The position numbers were made by a program, and so were the translations under genes. Of a DNA stretch of 64,000 nt, positions 50,214-61,617 are shown in pieces; the stretch's first letter is position 1, and every line of letters begins with the position of its first letter. Under the pieces are notes generated by a model. The model searched no databases. It worked only from the letters and a program-made list of their open reading frames with translations, and was not told where the DNA came from. This DNA is from Hirsutella rhossiliensis (lineage: Eukaryota > Ascomycota > Sordariomycetes > Hypocreales > Ophiocordycipitaceae). The DNA lies in assembly GCF_020360975.1 (NCBI RefSeq), contig NW_025408688.1:186001-250000 (forward strand), in the 5' to 3' direction.

Positions 50214-51854
50214 TCAAGGCCGCATTACATCTCGCAACTCGGTCTTGGGCTGCATAAATGGCTTGATCGAGGTTCGCACTTGAGTCTTTTGTTCAAAGGC
50301 ATACGCCATGCCAATGAGAAGTTCCTCGCTCCACCTGTCCCCGGAAAACCCGATTCCAAACGGCAAGTTGGGCCCTGTTGTGTTCAAGTTGCCAAATTCA
50401 TTCAACTCAGTAACGGTCGAGTCTGGTGTTCGTCCCAGCGGCACTGTGACAACTGGAGTCCCGAGGAGAGCCGCATTGCTTATTGCCAACGTAGTCGGCA
50501 GCACAACGGCGTCGAGGGTGAAATTCTTCAAGGCCCCCGTAAGGCCTAAGGTGCCAGCCAGGTACGCTATGGTGTCTCTAGTCTTCTGCGCCTCAGAGGC
50601 ATTCTTATCGAAACCCTGTGCCAGTGCTTCATCCCAAGTCGCAGTGTCACGCTTGGGGAACTCCTCCGCGGGGTTCTTTTGCGTAAACTGTCGCAGACTT
50701 TGTAAAGAAGTGATGTTGTTGGCGTTTGAAACCAAGAGCGAGAGGTAATCGGGGAGGTTCGAAACGAAATCAGAGTTTAGCACCACGCCTGAAGCATTTG
50801 CAAAGTCTCTGTTCAGAATGTCCAAGCCGGGAAACGCTAGGTCATCGATGATTTCGGCGCCCGCTCCTCGGAGGACCTTCAGAGCCGATTCGAAGGCTGC
50901 TACGGACGGGTCTGACTTTAGTTGACTGATTAGATTTCGGGGTATGCCAAGGCGCTTGCCTTTCAGAGCATCCTCTTTGCAAACCTTGATGTAGTCGGGA
51001 ACTTGGCTAAAGGGAATGGCAGATGTGTAATTATCATTGTGATCAGGCCCTGCGATTGCCGCGAGAAGATGGGCAGCATCCTTGACAGTTCGTGCCATGG
51101 GGCCAACGGTGTCTTGGTGCTCCGAAATTGGAATCACCAAGTAGCGAGACGTCAATCCTACCGTAGGCTTGATACCAACCGTATTAGCCAGCGCAGCGGG
51201 TGACAAGATTGAGCCAGCCGTTTCCGTGCCCAAACTGGCCCATGCTAGACCAAGTGACGAGGCAACCGCGCTGCCTGATGATGAGCCCGAGGGGTCTTGT
51301 CCGGGATAGTACGCGCCCACGGTCTGACCCCCGTGCGCCGACCAGCCATTGGTTGAATTGGTGCTTCGAAAGTTTGCCCACTGGGACAAGTTGGACTTTC
51401 CGAGTATAATAGCGCCCGCCTTCCGTAGCTTGGCAACAACGGGGCTATCCTCAGGTACCTTTGCCCCGAGCAGGGCCGTAGACCCGGCCGTGTTATTCAT
51501 GGAGTCGGCAGTAGCAATATTGTTCTTGATGAGGACCGGAATCCCATGAAGCGGACCCAATATGCGGGCGCCATTACTCTGTTTTCTCTCTGCGTCTAGC
51601 TTTTCGGCGATGACGCGCGCGTCCGGGTTGATCTCGGTGACGGCCCGAACAACCCCATTTACCTCGCCTATCCTGGCGAGGTATGCATCGACGAGGTTGA
51701 CGCTTAAAAGCGCTCCAGTGTCCAAACCTTGGCGGAGCTGGTCGAGAGTCGCATCGAGCAGAGGTGGAAGTGTTTCGTTTGCAAAACGCTGTGCCGAGAG
51801 GGCTGCGTAGGCAATGCCGATGATTTGACTAGTGAGCAAGACTGAGGCTCGCAT
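50214..51854 (-). CDS. Secreted amidase (amidase signature family), 546 aa
   Basis: Complete ATG-to-stop frame without introns. An N-terminal hydrophobic stretch (MRASVLLTSQIIGIAYAALS) looks like a signal peptide, and there are many N-x-S/T sites, so a secreted or cell-wall enzyme is likely. The amidase-signature Ser-cisSer-Lys triad is all present: Lys110 in 'IPVLIKNN', Ser191 in 'PSGSSSGSA' and the nucleophile Ser215 in 'TETAGSILS', with the usual 24-residue spacing between the serines. 'GIKPTVGLTSR' and 'DTVGPMARTVKDAA' also fit the family. The family hydrolyses carboxamides; the substrate cannot be told from sequence. Flanked by a LINE scrap and an LTR composite, it is the one clearly intact host-type gene in the window. 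Confidence 0.9.
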   Translation of the reverse strand: MRASVLLTSQIIGIAYAALSAQRFANETLPPLLDATLDQLRQGLDTGALLSVNLVDAYLARIGEVNGVVRAVTEINPDARVIAEKLDAERKQSNGARILGPLHGIPVLIKNNIATADSMNNTAGSTALLGAKVPEDSPVVAKLRKAGAIILGKSNLSQWANFRSTNSTNGWSAHGGQTVGAYYPGQDPSGSSSGSAVASSLGLAWASLGTETAGSILSPAALANTVGIKPTVGLTSRYLVIPISEHQDTVGPMARTVKDAAHLLAAIAGPDHNDNYTSAIPFSQVPDYIKVCKEDALKGKRLGIPRNLISQLKSDPSVAAFESALKVLRGAGAEIIDDLAFPGLDILNRDFANASGVVLNSDFVSNLPDYLSLLVSNANNITSLQSLRQFTQKNPAEEFPKRDTATWDEALAQGFDKNASEAQKTRDTIAYLAGTLGLTGALKNFTLDAVVLPTTLAISNAALLGTPVVTVPLGRTPDSTVTELNEFGNLNTTGPNLPFGIGFSGDRWSEELLIGMAYAFEQKTQVRTSIKPFMQPKTELRDVMRP

Positions 51855-52145
51855 TGTATATGCTTCGTTTAGGTATATCTTGGAGGTGGATTTTTGATCT
51901 TTTTTTGTAGGGGAGTTTCACATTTTAATACATGTCGCCATACCTGTCGTCAACACAAAGGGTTAGCTGTCTTCCGCGGGGCTACTGTTCAAGAGGCGCA
52001 GCATGGTCGACCTGTTTGGCAACGGGAAAACGGGCGCAGTGCTGGATGCCGTCTTCGTAATGTTAGCGCGACTCGTTAGCGCGACTCACTAGAGGCCCTT
52101 CACAACCCCACTTTATGCAATGCCTTCACTTGTGGGATCGACCTC
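51855..52145. promoter_or_regulatory. Amidase upstream region
   Basis: AT-richer sequence with a T-run and a TTGTATATG near the start codon on the minus strand. No further gene is seen before the LTR composite at 52146. Confidence 0.35.
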
Positions 52146-52741
52146 TGTCGCGAAGAACGGCCCATGGTCGAGTCAACCAGGTCACCCATGGGTAGCTAGG
52201 GCAGCAAGGGAGCTGATAACCAGGTCTGAACGAGGAGGCTGGAAAGCTCCTCTTAAAAGACTGGAACATCTCCAGTCGAGAGGCTGGGAACCCCCAGGTC
52301 CCCAGCCTCCCTGAACACATTACCTTTACTACGAAAGAGGGATATAAATAGGGGCTTGGGTTTAGGGCAGAAAGGGAGGAGAACAGAGACACGGAATACA
52401 ATATGACCTTTCTGCTGACTTTCTTCGTGAGAGTTATGAGCCCGGGCGGAGGGGTTACCCCTCCGGGAACTTCCCGGTGACTGCGCACGCACTTCTTCTG
52501 GCTAGCCTGGCGCGCACTACCCGAAAGGCCCGTGGTTCGAGTCCCGCCAGCGCAATTGAGCGCGGTTTCAGCATGGGGCCTGCCTATATAAAAATTCCCG
52601 CTGTGGTCTAGGATATCCAGGTATCCCGGGACGAATTGACCCGATATCCCTGAGGGGGTGTGTCGCGTACTCTATATACGTCAATTGACGCTGTCGCTTG
52701 TATCTGACAGGCGGCCACATCTTTTTTCGTGACAACCTCAG
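52146..52741 (+). mobile_element. LTR-like composite element, type 2 (287-bp LTR module plus 309-bp leader)
   Basis: Begins TGTCGCGAAGAACGG, ends TTCGTGACA, and is flanked by perfect ACCTC duplications (52141-52145 and 52742-52746). The first 287 bp equal the solo LTR at 37084-37370 in inverted orientation, with TATAAATA at 52343-52350 and an end CTTCGTGAGA. The half-tRNA primer motif follows at 52433-52445. The remaining leader matches 10026-10333 with only two substitutions and one T indel, although the preceding LTR modules differ. No coding capacity, no right LTR. Confidence 0.8.
52433..52445 (+). promoter_or_regulatory. Half-tRNA(iMet) primer-binding motif
   Basis: GTTATGAGCCCGG abuts the 287-bp LTR module, as at 4872 and 10026. 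Confidence 0.6.
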
Positions 52742-52746
52742 CGTTC

Positions 52747-53016
52747 TTAGCTGAAAAGTCGGCCAAAAGAGATGCCCGCATCACGGGAACGGCCACGGGA
52801 CAGGAAAATGACTTCGTACGGACACGGTTGGGATACTAGAATGACTCCAAGTAAGTTCGCTCGGGGCGCCACGAGTTGAAATATTCGTCGCATCTCGGTG
52901 GCCGGATCGCATGGCTGACCAGAGTGAACGGCTGATGAAGAGGCTTTGAGCGCTGCGGTTGCGTCAGCAACGCAGATGAATACGTCCGCAGGCGATCTAC
53001 TATTGTCGTACATCAA
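52747..53016 (-). other. Unrecognised open frame, possible gene fragment
   Basis: A 90-codon frame ('DVFICVADATAALKASSS', 'ANLLGVILVSQPCPYEVIF') reads like protein but has no recognised family, and its start is not well placed. The LTR composite inserted at its downstream side. It may be the tail of a broken host gene. Confidence 0.3.
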
Positions 53017-53087
53017 GCCTGCCTAGAAGGCTTATTCATGAATCATGAGGTGGCACCGTGGCGATATTACTACGCAACGCCGCTGTG

Positions 53088-53215
53088 GCCTGCCAGGGAA
53101 CAGCTACTGCGTAATCATGCGACGAACCTTTCATTTGTGTATAAAAGAGCTGCACAATTCCGTGCGTTCATTCACTCGCTTCTTGTTCTTTAGATAATTC
53201 TCATCAACTTGACTG
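53088..53215 (+). promoter_or_regulatory. 5' region and promoter of RepHel copy D
   Basis: TATAAAAG lies at 53140-53147, about 70 bp before the ATG at 53216. The block from CTACTGCGTAATCATGCGACG through TTCTTGTTCTTTAGATAATTC recurs at 62946-63072 with a few changes. The shared 5' block marks the same Helitron family at both places. Confidence 0.65.
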
Positions 53216-56200
53216 ATGCCATTCAGATTGCTTTGCCCAACTGCCGTCGTCGTGCTAGGTGTGGGACTGTGGCAGTCCCCGGCCACTCCATCACCAGAAC
53301 GAATTAGAGACGAGCAGGCACATCCCGCTCCACCGCCCACGCAGCCAAAGAGCTCCAAGAGACATAATCAACCGCCAGCCACGCCATCGCCGAAACGGCC
53401 TAGAGACGAGCAAGCACCCCCCACTCCGCCACCGACGCAGCCCAAGCGCTCCCCCAAAAGACCCCGGCCGATGCGAGAAACCGTTCAACTTCAACGAGAC
53501 TCTGTCGAATCCATACTGCATCACTACAACGCCACTTTCCGCGTCAAGGAGCAGGCATCATCGACAAGATCCTGGTGCAACGAAGTTCCAGTTGCCCTCC
53601 AGGTAGAGGCTGCTAAATCTTTCTACCAAGCGTTTACCGAGGAACGGACGTTGCCGGTTTCCCACTGCGTCTTCTGCTATAGGAAGACACCGCCATGCGA
53701 ACTCGCCACCATGCAGTGGAGGGGTCGCTTGTCGCCCTCCATGCTGCGGGTGACCAGGACTATCCAAGAGTGTGGCGCGTGCCTTCCGTCACACGAGGGC
53801 GGCGGGGTTGACGTGTGCCGCGAGTGTCGCGCCAGCTTCGACAGTGGACGGCTGCCTAAAGCCTGCTCGGTCAACAACATGGCCATCGGTTGCGAACATC
53901 GGTACCCCGAAGAGCTTGATGACCTCTCCCCCGTTGAAGAGAGACTCATTGCCCTGCATGCGCCTTTTGGCTATATCACCAAGTTCACAGTCGACAACAA
54001 GACCCGTTCGGGAATCAGCTACCGCAAGCACGTGAAAGGACATATCGTCGTATTTCCAAACAAGGTGGACGATCTTGTTGCCACCGTTCTTCCCCATCCC
54101 TTACTGCAGGCCATCGAGAACATCCACATCTCCTGGAGCGGTTCAGGCAAGCCTGGCTCCGGGGATGTCAGACACTTGCTTCAAGTACGCAAATCTCGAG
54201 TGGCAGCTGCACTGGCATGGCTGCAAAGGAACAACCCGCTCTACGAGGATATCGCGATTAACCAAGCAGAGATGGATGGCTGGCAGTATGCCGATGGCTC
54301 CACTGTTCCGACCGTCATCATGGACCGCATGCAAAGAGAGGAACCGTCGACCGTTGAGAGGACACAAACGGATCACATAGTCCCGGACACTGATCGAGGC
54401 CTGCAGGAAAACAGCTTCAGAAGCATCGATGAACTCGTGAGCTCGATCGATTCTACCTTCGTCGCTGAATCTTGCGATTTGGACTGTACTCTGTCGACTG
54501 AGCAGACTCGACCCCCCCCTGGTGAGCCGGTGACTCTTGTCCCCGACTCGGCTGCCATCGGCCAGGACGTTGACATCGTCTGTGAGACGTCTACGTCCGG
54601 CATGTTTCCTCTCGATGGACCGGCTGCCTTCGCGGATACAGATAAACTGTCGTTTCTGGCCGACATCGTCAACGCCAATCCGGACCGCCATGGCACCTCT
54701 GTGCCGTGCGTTATGCAGGTCCAAACTGCGGGAGACCAGCCGTTTGTCCGAGTAGAGCGTGGTGCGGATTTTGCAGACAACTTGCACGAAGATTTCTTCC
54801 CTCGAACATTTCCCAAGCTTTTTCCGTGGGGAAAGGGCGGCCCGAAATCGAAGTGCGGCTCAAGTCCCGACCTGCGAAGCGACTCTGCTGACCATCATCC
54901 GAATCACTCGCTTAGTTACTGGGCCAGATATGTATTGCAACGGCATGGTGGTCGATTCGCCGCGCACCCTGTCTTTTGTTTCCTAGTGTTCAACACCCTC
55001 CTTCGCTCCTCCAACCGCCGCATTAGCATGGTCCGTGTCGCTAAAAACTCCTTTCACAGACTTGAACAAGCGTATGCGAACCTGACCGAGGACCGACTGA
55101 AGAGGGCCGAGGCGGAGATGCGGGAGACAAGGACTACGTCGGACCCCGACATATCGGTCTTGCTTCGCGAGCTGTCGATTTTGGTCACGCACAGCCGCTC
55201 TCGAACGAATCCCGTTTGCTTATGCGGAGGAAGATACAAGCTCTGGACATCCGCGCTGGCATGCCCGCATTATGGATTACCATCAATCCTAACGACATCA
55301 ATAATCCGGTCAAGATGAAACTCGCCATTCACAGGCTCCATGATCATGAGTCTGCCGAGGAGCTTTTAGCAGATCTCCGTGGAAAATACGACAGAGTCGC
55401 TCTCAGCACCATGGATCCAGTCAGCTCGGCCGTTTTCTTCCATCGGGAAATATCATTGTTCTTCGATAAGTACGTGAACACAGGCCAGGAGTCCATCTTC
55501 GGGAAGGTCAGCCACTACTACGCGACGGTGGAAACGAACGAACGAGGCAGCCTCCATTTACACGGACTCCTGGCTGGACGGCAACATGCGATTACCGAAC
55601 CTGATGGATGACATGGCCAACCCCGCGGAAGAAGCATACCGTGCCCGAGTGATCCGATACGTAGATTCCGTCTTTCACGAATGTCTAGATGAAGATGCCG
55701 GGAAAGCCGTGCGACAGGAGAGGAAGCCCATTCATCCCGTGGAGGAGGTCATGACCAGCAACCTCGGCTCTCACTGCGGCCTTCCGAGGACGAATCCAAC
55801 TTCATCGCGTACTGTTGCCAAGTGCACTCCCACACGTACACCTGCCTCAAGTATTCTCTCAAGGGGATCGTCGAACAGGGTGCAGGTCCACAGAGACGAA
55901 CGGCCTGCCGCTTCAAAGCACCGTGGAAAATCGTCGACGAGACGGGGTTCACAGAGGACGGCTTGCTTCAGATCCGGCGCAACCATCCACTCGTCAATCG
56001 ATATAACAAGTCATTGGCGGTCGGCCTTCGCCATAATCACGACGTCTCGATGATCTTGACCAAGACCAAGGGCCTGGCCATGGTGTACTACATCACGAAC
56101 TACGCCACCAAACCGGATACGACACCGACTTTACCAACGTGCCGCATTGGTCCTTCCTGAACTTGACGGCCCTCTACTGGACAATCTTTCGGCTATGGTC

Positions 56201-58350
56201 ACATCTCCGCCACCAGGCCGGCGAGCTCACGGACGCAGAACGTCCCCCGGAGACAATCCCTCTGAGGCAAGGAGGGCGAACCCTTTTATACCTGGACGCG
56301 TACGCCTACCGCGGCCATGTTCTACGAGACTTATGTCTGTATGACTATATGTCGATGATTTACTTGGTGCGTTGGAAAGGCCGGGCTGAAGATGAGTCTC
56401 ACATTTCTCTCGATGGGCAGGATTCCGACTGTGACGGCTGGATCCAAAAGCTTCGACGGCCCGACGAGTACGCCATCCCAATCTTCCAAGGATACATTAG
56501 CGACGACGTTGAAGACGATCACCCGGTGTATGTTAAGCGGTACGCTCTAGACCTCCGGCGCCGCTTCGGTTTCATCTGACATTTTCTCTAGGAACTCCGT
56601 TCTCCACCTGGCGTTATTCGTCCCTTGGGAAACCTTCACTTCTGAGGGACAAGGCGATATCACCGACATATGGACGAGGCATCGAGCGGCGCTTTGCCCC
56701 CGCCTCCGTTTCCACGTCTCCAATATTTGTCTTCTGAGAAAGTCTGCAGAGGATGCCCGTCAAGACGCGAAGCTCTGGGCCAGTCGATCGGAGGGTGATG
56801 ACACTGTTGACGTCGAATACCCGCTTGACGATGGCCAGTACGAGGAGCCTCCAGCGACGGCTCAACACCATCAAGCCTATACAGCTCTACTTCAGATTTT
56901 GCAAAATGCCGTCCAAGATGGTGAAGCCACGAAGGACTCCTCTGTCCTGGCGGTCTGATGCGTGACCTGTGCGAGGAGAACCCAGCTGAAGAAAGGCAAC
57001 CTTTTGTGCAACGCCAGGAGGATCTGTACCGGAATATACCGCCTGGTCGTGGTGACGCCTTGTGCCAATTCCCAATATCTCGAGATGATGTCCAAGCAGC
57101 GGCAAAGGCTCAACAACTATTGCATCTTCGAATGCTAGACGACATTGAGAGTGGTTCTCAGGAGACCCTGCTTTCCACGGATGGCGCCGACATCGACGAT
57201 ACACTGGCTCGCTACGGCGATATGGGCCCCGCCATTGCGCACCCGGGTAGTGATCTCAATGAACGGGGCCCTCGAATGCTCGTCGACGCCAGTCCGGCGA
57301 CTAGCTTCGCGGACATGGGACTCGCCACTGCAGCCACCTTCACTCTGAACTATCTACAGACCATGGCCCTTCAACTTGTTTGCGCATTTCTGGACAAGTA
57401 TACCGCTAATCCGGACTCAGCTGGCCAACATCTCCAGTATACTGGCGGGCCGGGTGGCACGGGAAAGTCGAGGATCATCGATGCCCTGAAGGACATGTTC
57501 GCGGCGAGAAACCAGCCACATCTTCTGCAGATAACCGGCACATCGGGCAGTTCGGCGGCCCAGATTGGTGGCACGACCATCCACTCGGCCTGTGGGTTGG
57601 ATTCCCATCGAGATCCAAACAAACCGCCTCCCCCTTTCTCGGAGGCGAAGAAATGGATATGGAAACAGAAGCTGGTACTCGTGATTGACGAGGTCAGTAT
57701 GCTGGGAGGGGCCACTCTGCACAACGTCAGCCGTCACCTACAGGCGCTCCGTGACTGTCCGGACGAGCCGTTTGGCGGGATGCCCGGCGTTCTACTGATG
57801 GGAGACTTCTACCAGTTCGCCCCCGTGCGGGAAACAAGCCTCCTGATCATCAGACCGCCGGACCGAACGGAGACCCACCTGCGACAAGCGACCATCTCTC
57901 ACCACAGCGGCTGCAGATTGTGGCATCTGTTCAAAACCGTGGTGCTCCTCGAAGACCAAGTCCGCGCACGCAACGATCCCCAGCTCCGCGCACTCCTGGA
58001 TCGAGTTCGTAACGGGCGCCAGACACAGCAAGACCTCGAATTGCTCAACGCCAACATCGTAGGACGCTCCCAAATCACCTTCCACGATGGTTTGCGTGCT
58101 ATAACGCCACTGAACCGCACCCGGTGGGCTCTCAACATGGAAGCTGTCGTGGGCTGGGCGCGCTTCAACAAGCGGCATATCCGTATCTTTGTCTCGACTC
58201 ACACCTGGCGCAACGGCACGCTTTCTCCAAACATCGTAGCGCGAACCATAGGACAAGGTTGTCAAACGACATTCCGCCCCAGTCGAGGAGGTGTCCCGAC
58301 CCATATGGGCACCGTTCTTGTGTATATAACTGGGACCTTCGTCCCCTTGA
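53216..58350 (+). pseudogene. Helitron RepHel copy D, truncated at the helicase tail
   Basis: ATG 53216 begins a frame with Pro-rich repeats (SPKRPRDEQAPPTPPPTQPK type) and a Cys region ('CVFCYRKTPPCELAT', 'CGACLPSHEGGGVDVCREC', 'CEHRYPEEL'). The Helitron-like N domain ('VKGHIVVFPNKV', 'IHISWSGSGKPGS') follows to 55318. After a frameshift the Rep domain carries HUH as SLHLHGLL near 55552 and AYRARVIRYVDSVF near 55633. About 250 bp are missing near 56130. An intron 56540-56591 (52 nt) precedes 'VLHLALFVPWETF'. A one-base loss near 56955 precedes the Pif1-like helicase with Walker A GGPGGTGKSRIIDAL (about 57445), 'VIDEVSMLGG' and 'GDFYQFAPV'. The frame is lost about 58345, before the final helicase motifs, at a gypsy fragment. 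Confidence 0.82.
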
Positions 58351-58419
58351 CTTGGGCAGTGTTAAGGCCAATAGACTCTCTATAACCGTCATATGCATGG
58401 CATCTCTCATTTCCTTTTG

Positions 58420-58830
58420 ACAGGCAGGACCATTCCCAATTCTGAAAGTCTACCCTCGTTCATGCTTGCTTAAACTCCCCGAGGGAATGAAGATATTTCC
58501 CGTGTTCCACAACTCGCTCCTACGACCAAAACCAGAAGCAAATGGTCTACCCGGCCAAGACGTTATCAACGAGGCCGAGTCAAAAAACATCCGAGGACGA
58601 GTCCTAGAACGCGATGACGAGACAGGAGAACTAGTCGAAAAAATGGCTATTTGACGGGCTACTAGATAGCCGCAGAGACGCTGATGGCCTACATTACCTA
58701 GTCAAGTGGAAACACTATGATCCTACCTGGCAACCGGCTGGAGACCTCAAAGGACATAACCAAGTACTCCTCGACTTTCATAGAGTTCACCCAAACAAGC
58801 CAGGCCCCCCGGTCTGGGCAAAGAGGTAAA
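58420..58830 (+). pseudogene. Gypsy pol C-terminus with chromodomain
   Basis: 'KLPEGMKIFPVFHNSLLRP' and 'INEAESKNIRGRVLERDDE' are the end of a fungal gypsy integrase. One extra A in the run near 58637-58642 shifts the frame into 'WLFDGLLDSRRDADGLHYL', 'VKWKHYDPTWQPAGDL' and 'LLDFHRVHPNKPGPP', a chromodomain-like tail thought to guide insertion to heterochromatin in such elements. The stop is near 58830. Everything upstream in pol is missing. Confidence 0.75.
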
Positions 58831-58898
58831 AGGCACAACGATATACTTTGTGCCCAGGCCGCTCTTGGTCGTTTAGGCTGTTCGAGGACGAACAGCCG

Positions 58899-59070
58899 TT
58901 TGGGAAGGGGGTACTGTCACGGCACCAACCTGGGTTCTGTCACGTGCCTCCCTATACTTAGTCTAGACTCTGTTCCACCTCCGTAGTTTGCCCTCCTCAC
59001 AGCACAACATAGATCTTCCCTGGCATCCTAGGTCTGCCCCGTGATACGATGGATTATGGAATGGCTGCAG
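58899..59070 (+). repeat. Gypsy polypurine tract and start of 3' LTR
   Basis: GGGAAGGGGG (about 58902-58911) is a polypurine tract, followed by an LTR-like start TGTCACGGCACC at 58915. The LTR's right end is not identifiable, so the range is approximate. Confidence 0.5.
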
Positions 59071-59519
59071 TCCACTTAGTAGCCCCGCAAAGGAACACAT
59101 GCTTTGCGGACGCCATCCCCAATTCATTGATAGCTTTCGTCTAACTCGACTCTGGCCGTGTCGTAGCTTGATACACCCACAAAATCCGACGGATAGTCGC
59201 GGCCTTCCGTAGCGTCATCGCGCAGCCTGGTCTTGACGCTCGAGCTGCTGCACTACGTAATGTGACACCCCAAAGAGAGTGATTCATTTCTGACGTCGTC
59301 GGTGGCTGCGTCAGCATTCTGTAACTTAACGATTTTCTTCCGGGACAGCGGGAAGCGCCTGTTGAGCATAATGAAGGTTGAAATTGGCCATTCGCATTTG
59401 TTCTAGGAACGGAAGCTACAGGACTCCCCAACAGTAACTAATGCAATACAATGCAAGCGAGGTTGAGTAAGAGTCGCTGAATCTGGAATGACGAGGTTTA
59501 GAACGGCAATGTTTGATGG
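59071..59519. other. No recognisable gene
   Basis: Short frames only. An imperfect ATGCAATACAATGCAA repeat lies near 59440. Confidence 0.35.
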
Positions 59520-59594
59520 TTTGATATGGCAAGGTTTTATTTGGCATGGTTTGATGTGGCAAGGTTCGACGTGGCAAAGTTTGATGTGGCATCA
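59520..59594. repeat. 15-bp minisatellite, five units
   Basis: Five tandem 15-mers of consensus TTTGATGTGGCAAGG fill 59520-59594 exactly. On the plus strand they would read FDVA(R/K) repeats, but no good gene surrounds them. Confidence 0.85.
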
Positions 59595-60135
59595 CCACCT
59601 TCCCCACTTCGGCGACTAGGTCGTAGTACCTCGGTGTCACTGCCAAGCTCATTTAAACACAGTATATCAGGCTTTGCACGTGGTAATATTCGTCCCGCAT
59701 GGCCTGCATCACCCGACTTAAAGTCTGGACCCCAATCTCGTCCAAATGTAGCTCAGAGCAATGAGTTAATATCTATATGAGGGCAAAAAAGACTAAACCT
59801 ACCACTGTCCTTGCCGAACATATTTTCCATGAAAAACCACTCATGTGAGCGATAGAAATGAGTACTCCGTAGTGGGTCTTTATCTCCTGAGTCGTGCAAA
59901 ACCCCCTAGTGGCGAGTAATTTACGCACTAGCTCCACTTTCAACAATATGAGGGATAAACACACTGCTACTTGAACCGAATCCAGAAAGGTGGGGCGGGC
60001 ACGAGTAGCATGTTGTAATTGAACCTGCTGAACCGTTACAGCCAGGGCCCATGTCATATCAACCCCCCCCCTCCCTGCAAGCTCCCCTGTCTGCCCCCCT
60101 GCCGGGACAGGACTTTGAAAGCTTCCTCCGTACAT
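59595..60135. other. Unassigned region left of the LTR
   Basis: No gene recognised. GGTGGGGCGGGCACGAGTAG at 59990-60010 repeats the putative LINE 5' motif, followed by C-rich runs. Confidence 0.35.
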
Positions 60136-60642
60136 TGTCGAGAAGAAGGTCCGAACCAAGCGAGAGGCCTCTAAGTCTCTCTAGGTAATACAGCTCGAAA
60201 CCAGGTAAGGAGGGAGGTTTGTGGTCCACTGAGGGGTCCGGAGGATCTCCTATTCGAACGGGATCCTTCAAAGAGTCCGGTATATTATCTTTACTGGCAC
60301 GGGGACCTCGAGAGATTGAACTATCGACCTAATAGCTTGGAAAGCTATTGATCGGGGAGATCGAGCTGAATGTGCTGGCGTAGATGACTTACGCGGCCTA
60401 CAGTGAGAGGCAAGGAGTGCCCTCTTCCTGATAGAATGTATATTATACCTGAACACGGGATATGAACATAGGGAAGGCACAGAGGGATATAAAATGGGAG
60501 GGCTAGACGGATACGGGAAACCGAAGAGAGCAATGAACACATGCATTTTCACATACCATCTAATCGTACCGGTATGATACTCGACCTTCGAAAAGTCCTT
60601 TTATCCACTTTTATGCCCACTTTTGCTCTCTCCTTCGCGAGA
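60136..60642 (+). mobile_element. Solo LTR of the 494-bp family, directly upstream of a gene
   Basis: Starts TGTCGAGAAGAAGGTCCG and ends CTCCTTCGCGAGA, collinear with 9532-10025 (shared 'GAGGATCTCCTATTCGAACGGG', 'GTGCCCTCTTCCTGATAG'). TATAAAAT at 60488-60495. Flanks (TACAT and CCTTA) do not form a target duplication, so it may be a recombination product. The end lies 20 bp before the ATG of the next gene, in the same orientation. Confidence 0.8.
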
Positions 60643-60661
60643 CCTTATACGCTCTTCCGTG

Positions 60662-61382
60662 ATGGAAATCAAGTCAATCTTCTTCGCCTTGCTCTTGCTC
60701 GTTCAAGTGTCCCCTGGGCTTACCGGTACTGCGAAGAGAAGTGCAACTGTCCATGTCGATAATAAAAGCCAGAACCCGCTCGAGGGATTATCAGTCGTGC
60801 ATAAGTATAGCGACGTCTTTGTTGACAAATACACCATCAACAGGCTTGCACCAGGGAGCAGGACAGAAGATTTAAAGGTCGAATATCATACGGGCTTTTG
60901 GACTACCGGCGGAGACTGGTGGAAAATCTGCTGGACAAGCAACAATGCCACTACCATTACCTATACAGATCCCAATAACTTTCGCGGCGCCGTTGATTGG
61001 TTTGAGAAATCCATTTCGGATATAATACCGTTCGTCGGCTGGGGAGTAGGAGGGATGCTCGGAGGGGGGGTTAGGGGCAGTGGCAGGGGGAGCACCTAGC
61101 ATTCCAGGTTCAGCAGCTGGCGGTGCTGCAGGCTTCTTAGTCGGCAAGGTCATCACGGGTCTTGTAGCCAATCAAGCGACAACGGCTGGGTTCAAGCAGC
61201 ACATATTACGGGAGGGGGATCACGACACATCCATCGTCATTGAGAAAGATGGCAGTGTCACTTTCCAATCGCCTTCGGGCGTGTCTACGACGACGACAAC
61301 GACTCTGGAAGTGACCGACAAGCTCCTTGCCAAGCATAGGAAGGAATTGGAAAATGAAGTCCCCAAACGGCTGCGGCCTTGA
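60662..61382 (+). pseudogene. Secreted 'up-regulated in Daf-2'-type protein, one frameshift
   Basis: ATG 60662 opens a signal peptide (MEIKSIFFALLLLVQVSPGL), then 'ATVHVDNKSQNPLEGLSVVH', 'KYSDVFVDKY', 'YHTGFWTTGGDWWKICW' and 'YTDPNNFRGAVDWFE', blocks I associate with fungal secreted proteins annotated as up-regulated in Daf-2 domain. At 61062-61070 a G-run carries one extra base: the first frame soon stops at 61099, while the next frame continues in register ('GAVAGGAPSIPGSAAGGAAG', 'TAGFKQHILREGD', 'IVIEKDGSVTFQSPSG') to a stop at 61382. A homopolymer error could make it intact. Function in fungi is unknown; the signal peptide implies secretion. The LTR just upstream may supply its promoter. 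Confidence 0.65.
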
Positions 61383-61617
61383 ACCCTAACCAGGGGCGGG
61401 GGAGGCAGGCGCTAGGTTTTATTCAGTCCGAAGGACTTTATTACGACGATAACTTGAATTCGAAAACTCTACTATCATTGGTCAGATGTGTCTCCATAGT
61501 CTCCACTCAACGCCCGGATTGAAGGGTGTTTGTCGGCCTGCCAACGACGCATGTCGCCAGGGGCCAGTCCTTTCTCATTCTTCCTCATCAAACCATCCCT
61601 CCAATCCAACACACTCA
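61383..61617. other. Downstream spacer of the Daf-2-type gene
   Basis: Contains CCGAAGGACTTTATTACGACGATAAC, possibly 3' UTR. No gene seen. Confidence 0.35.
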
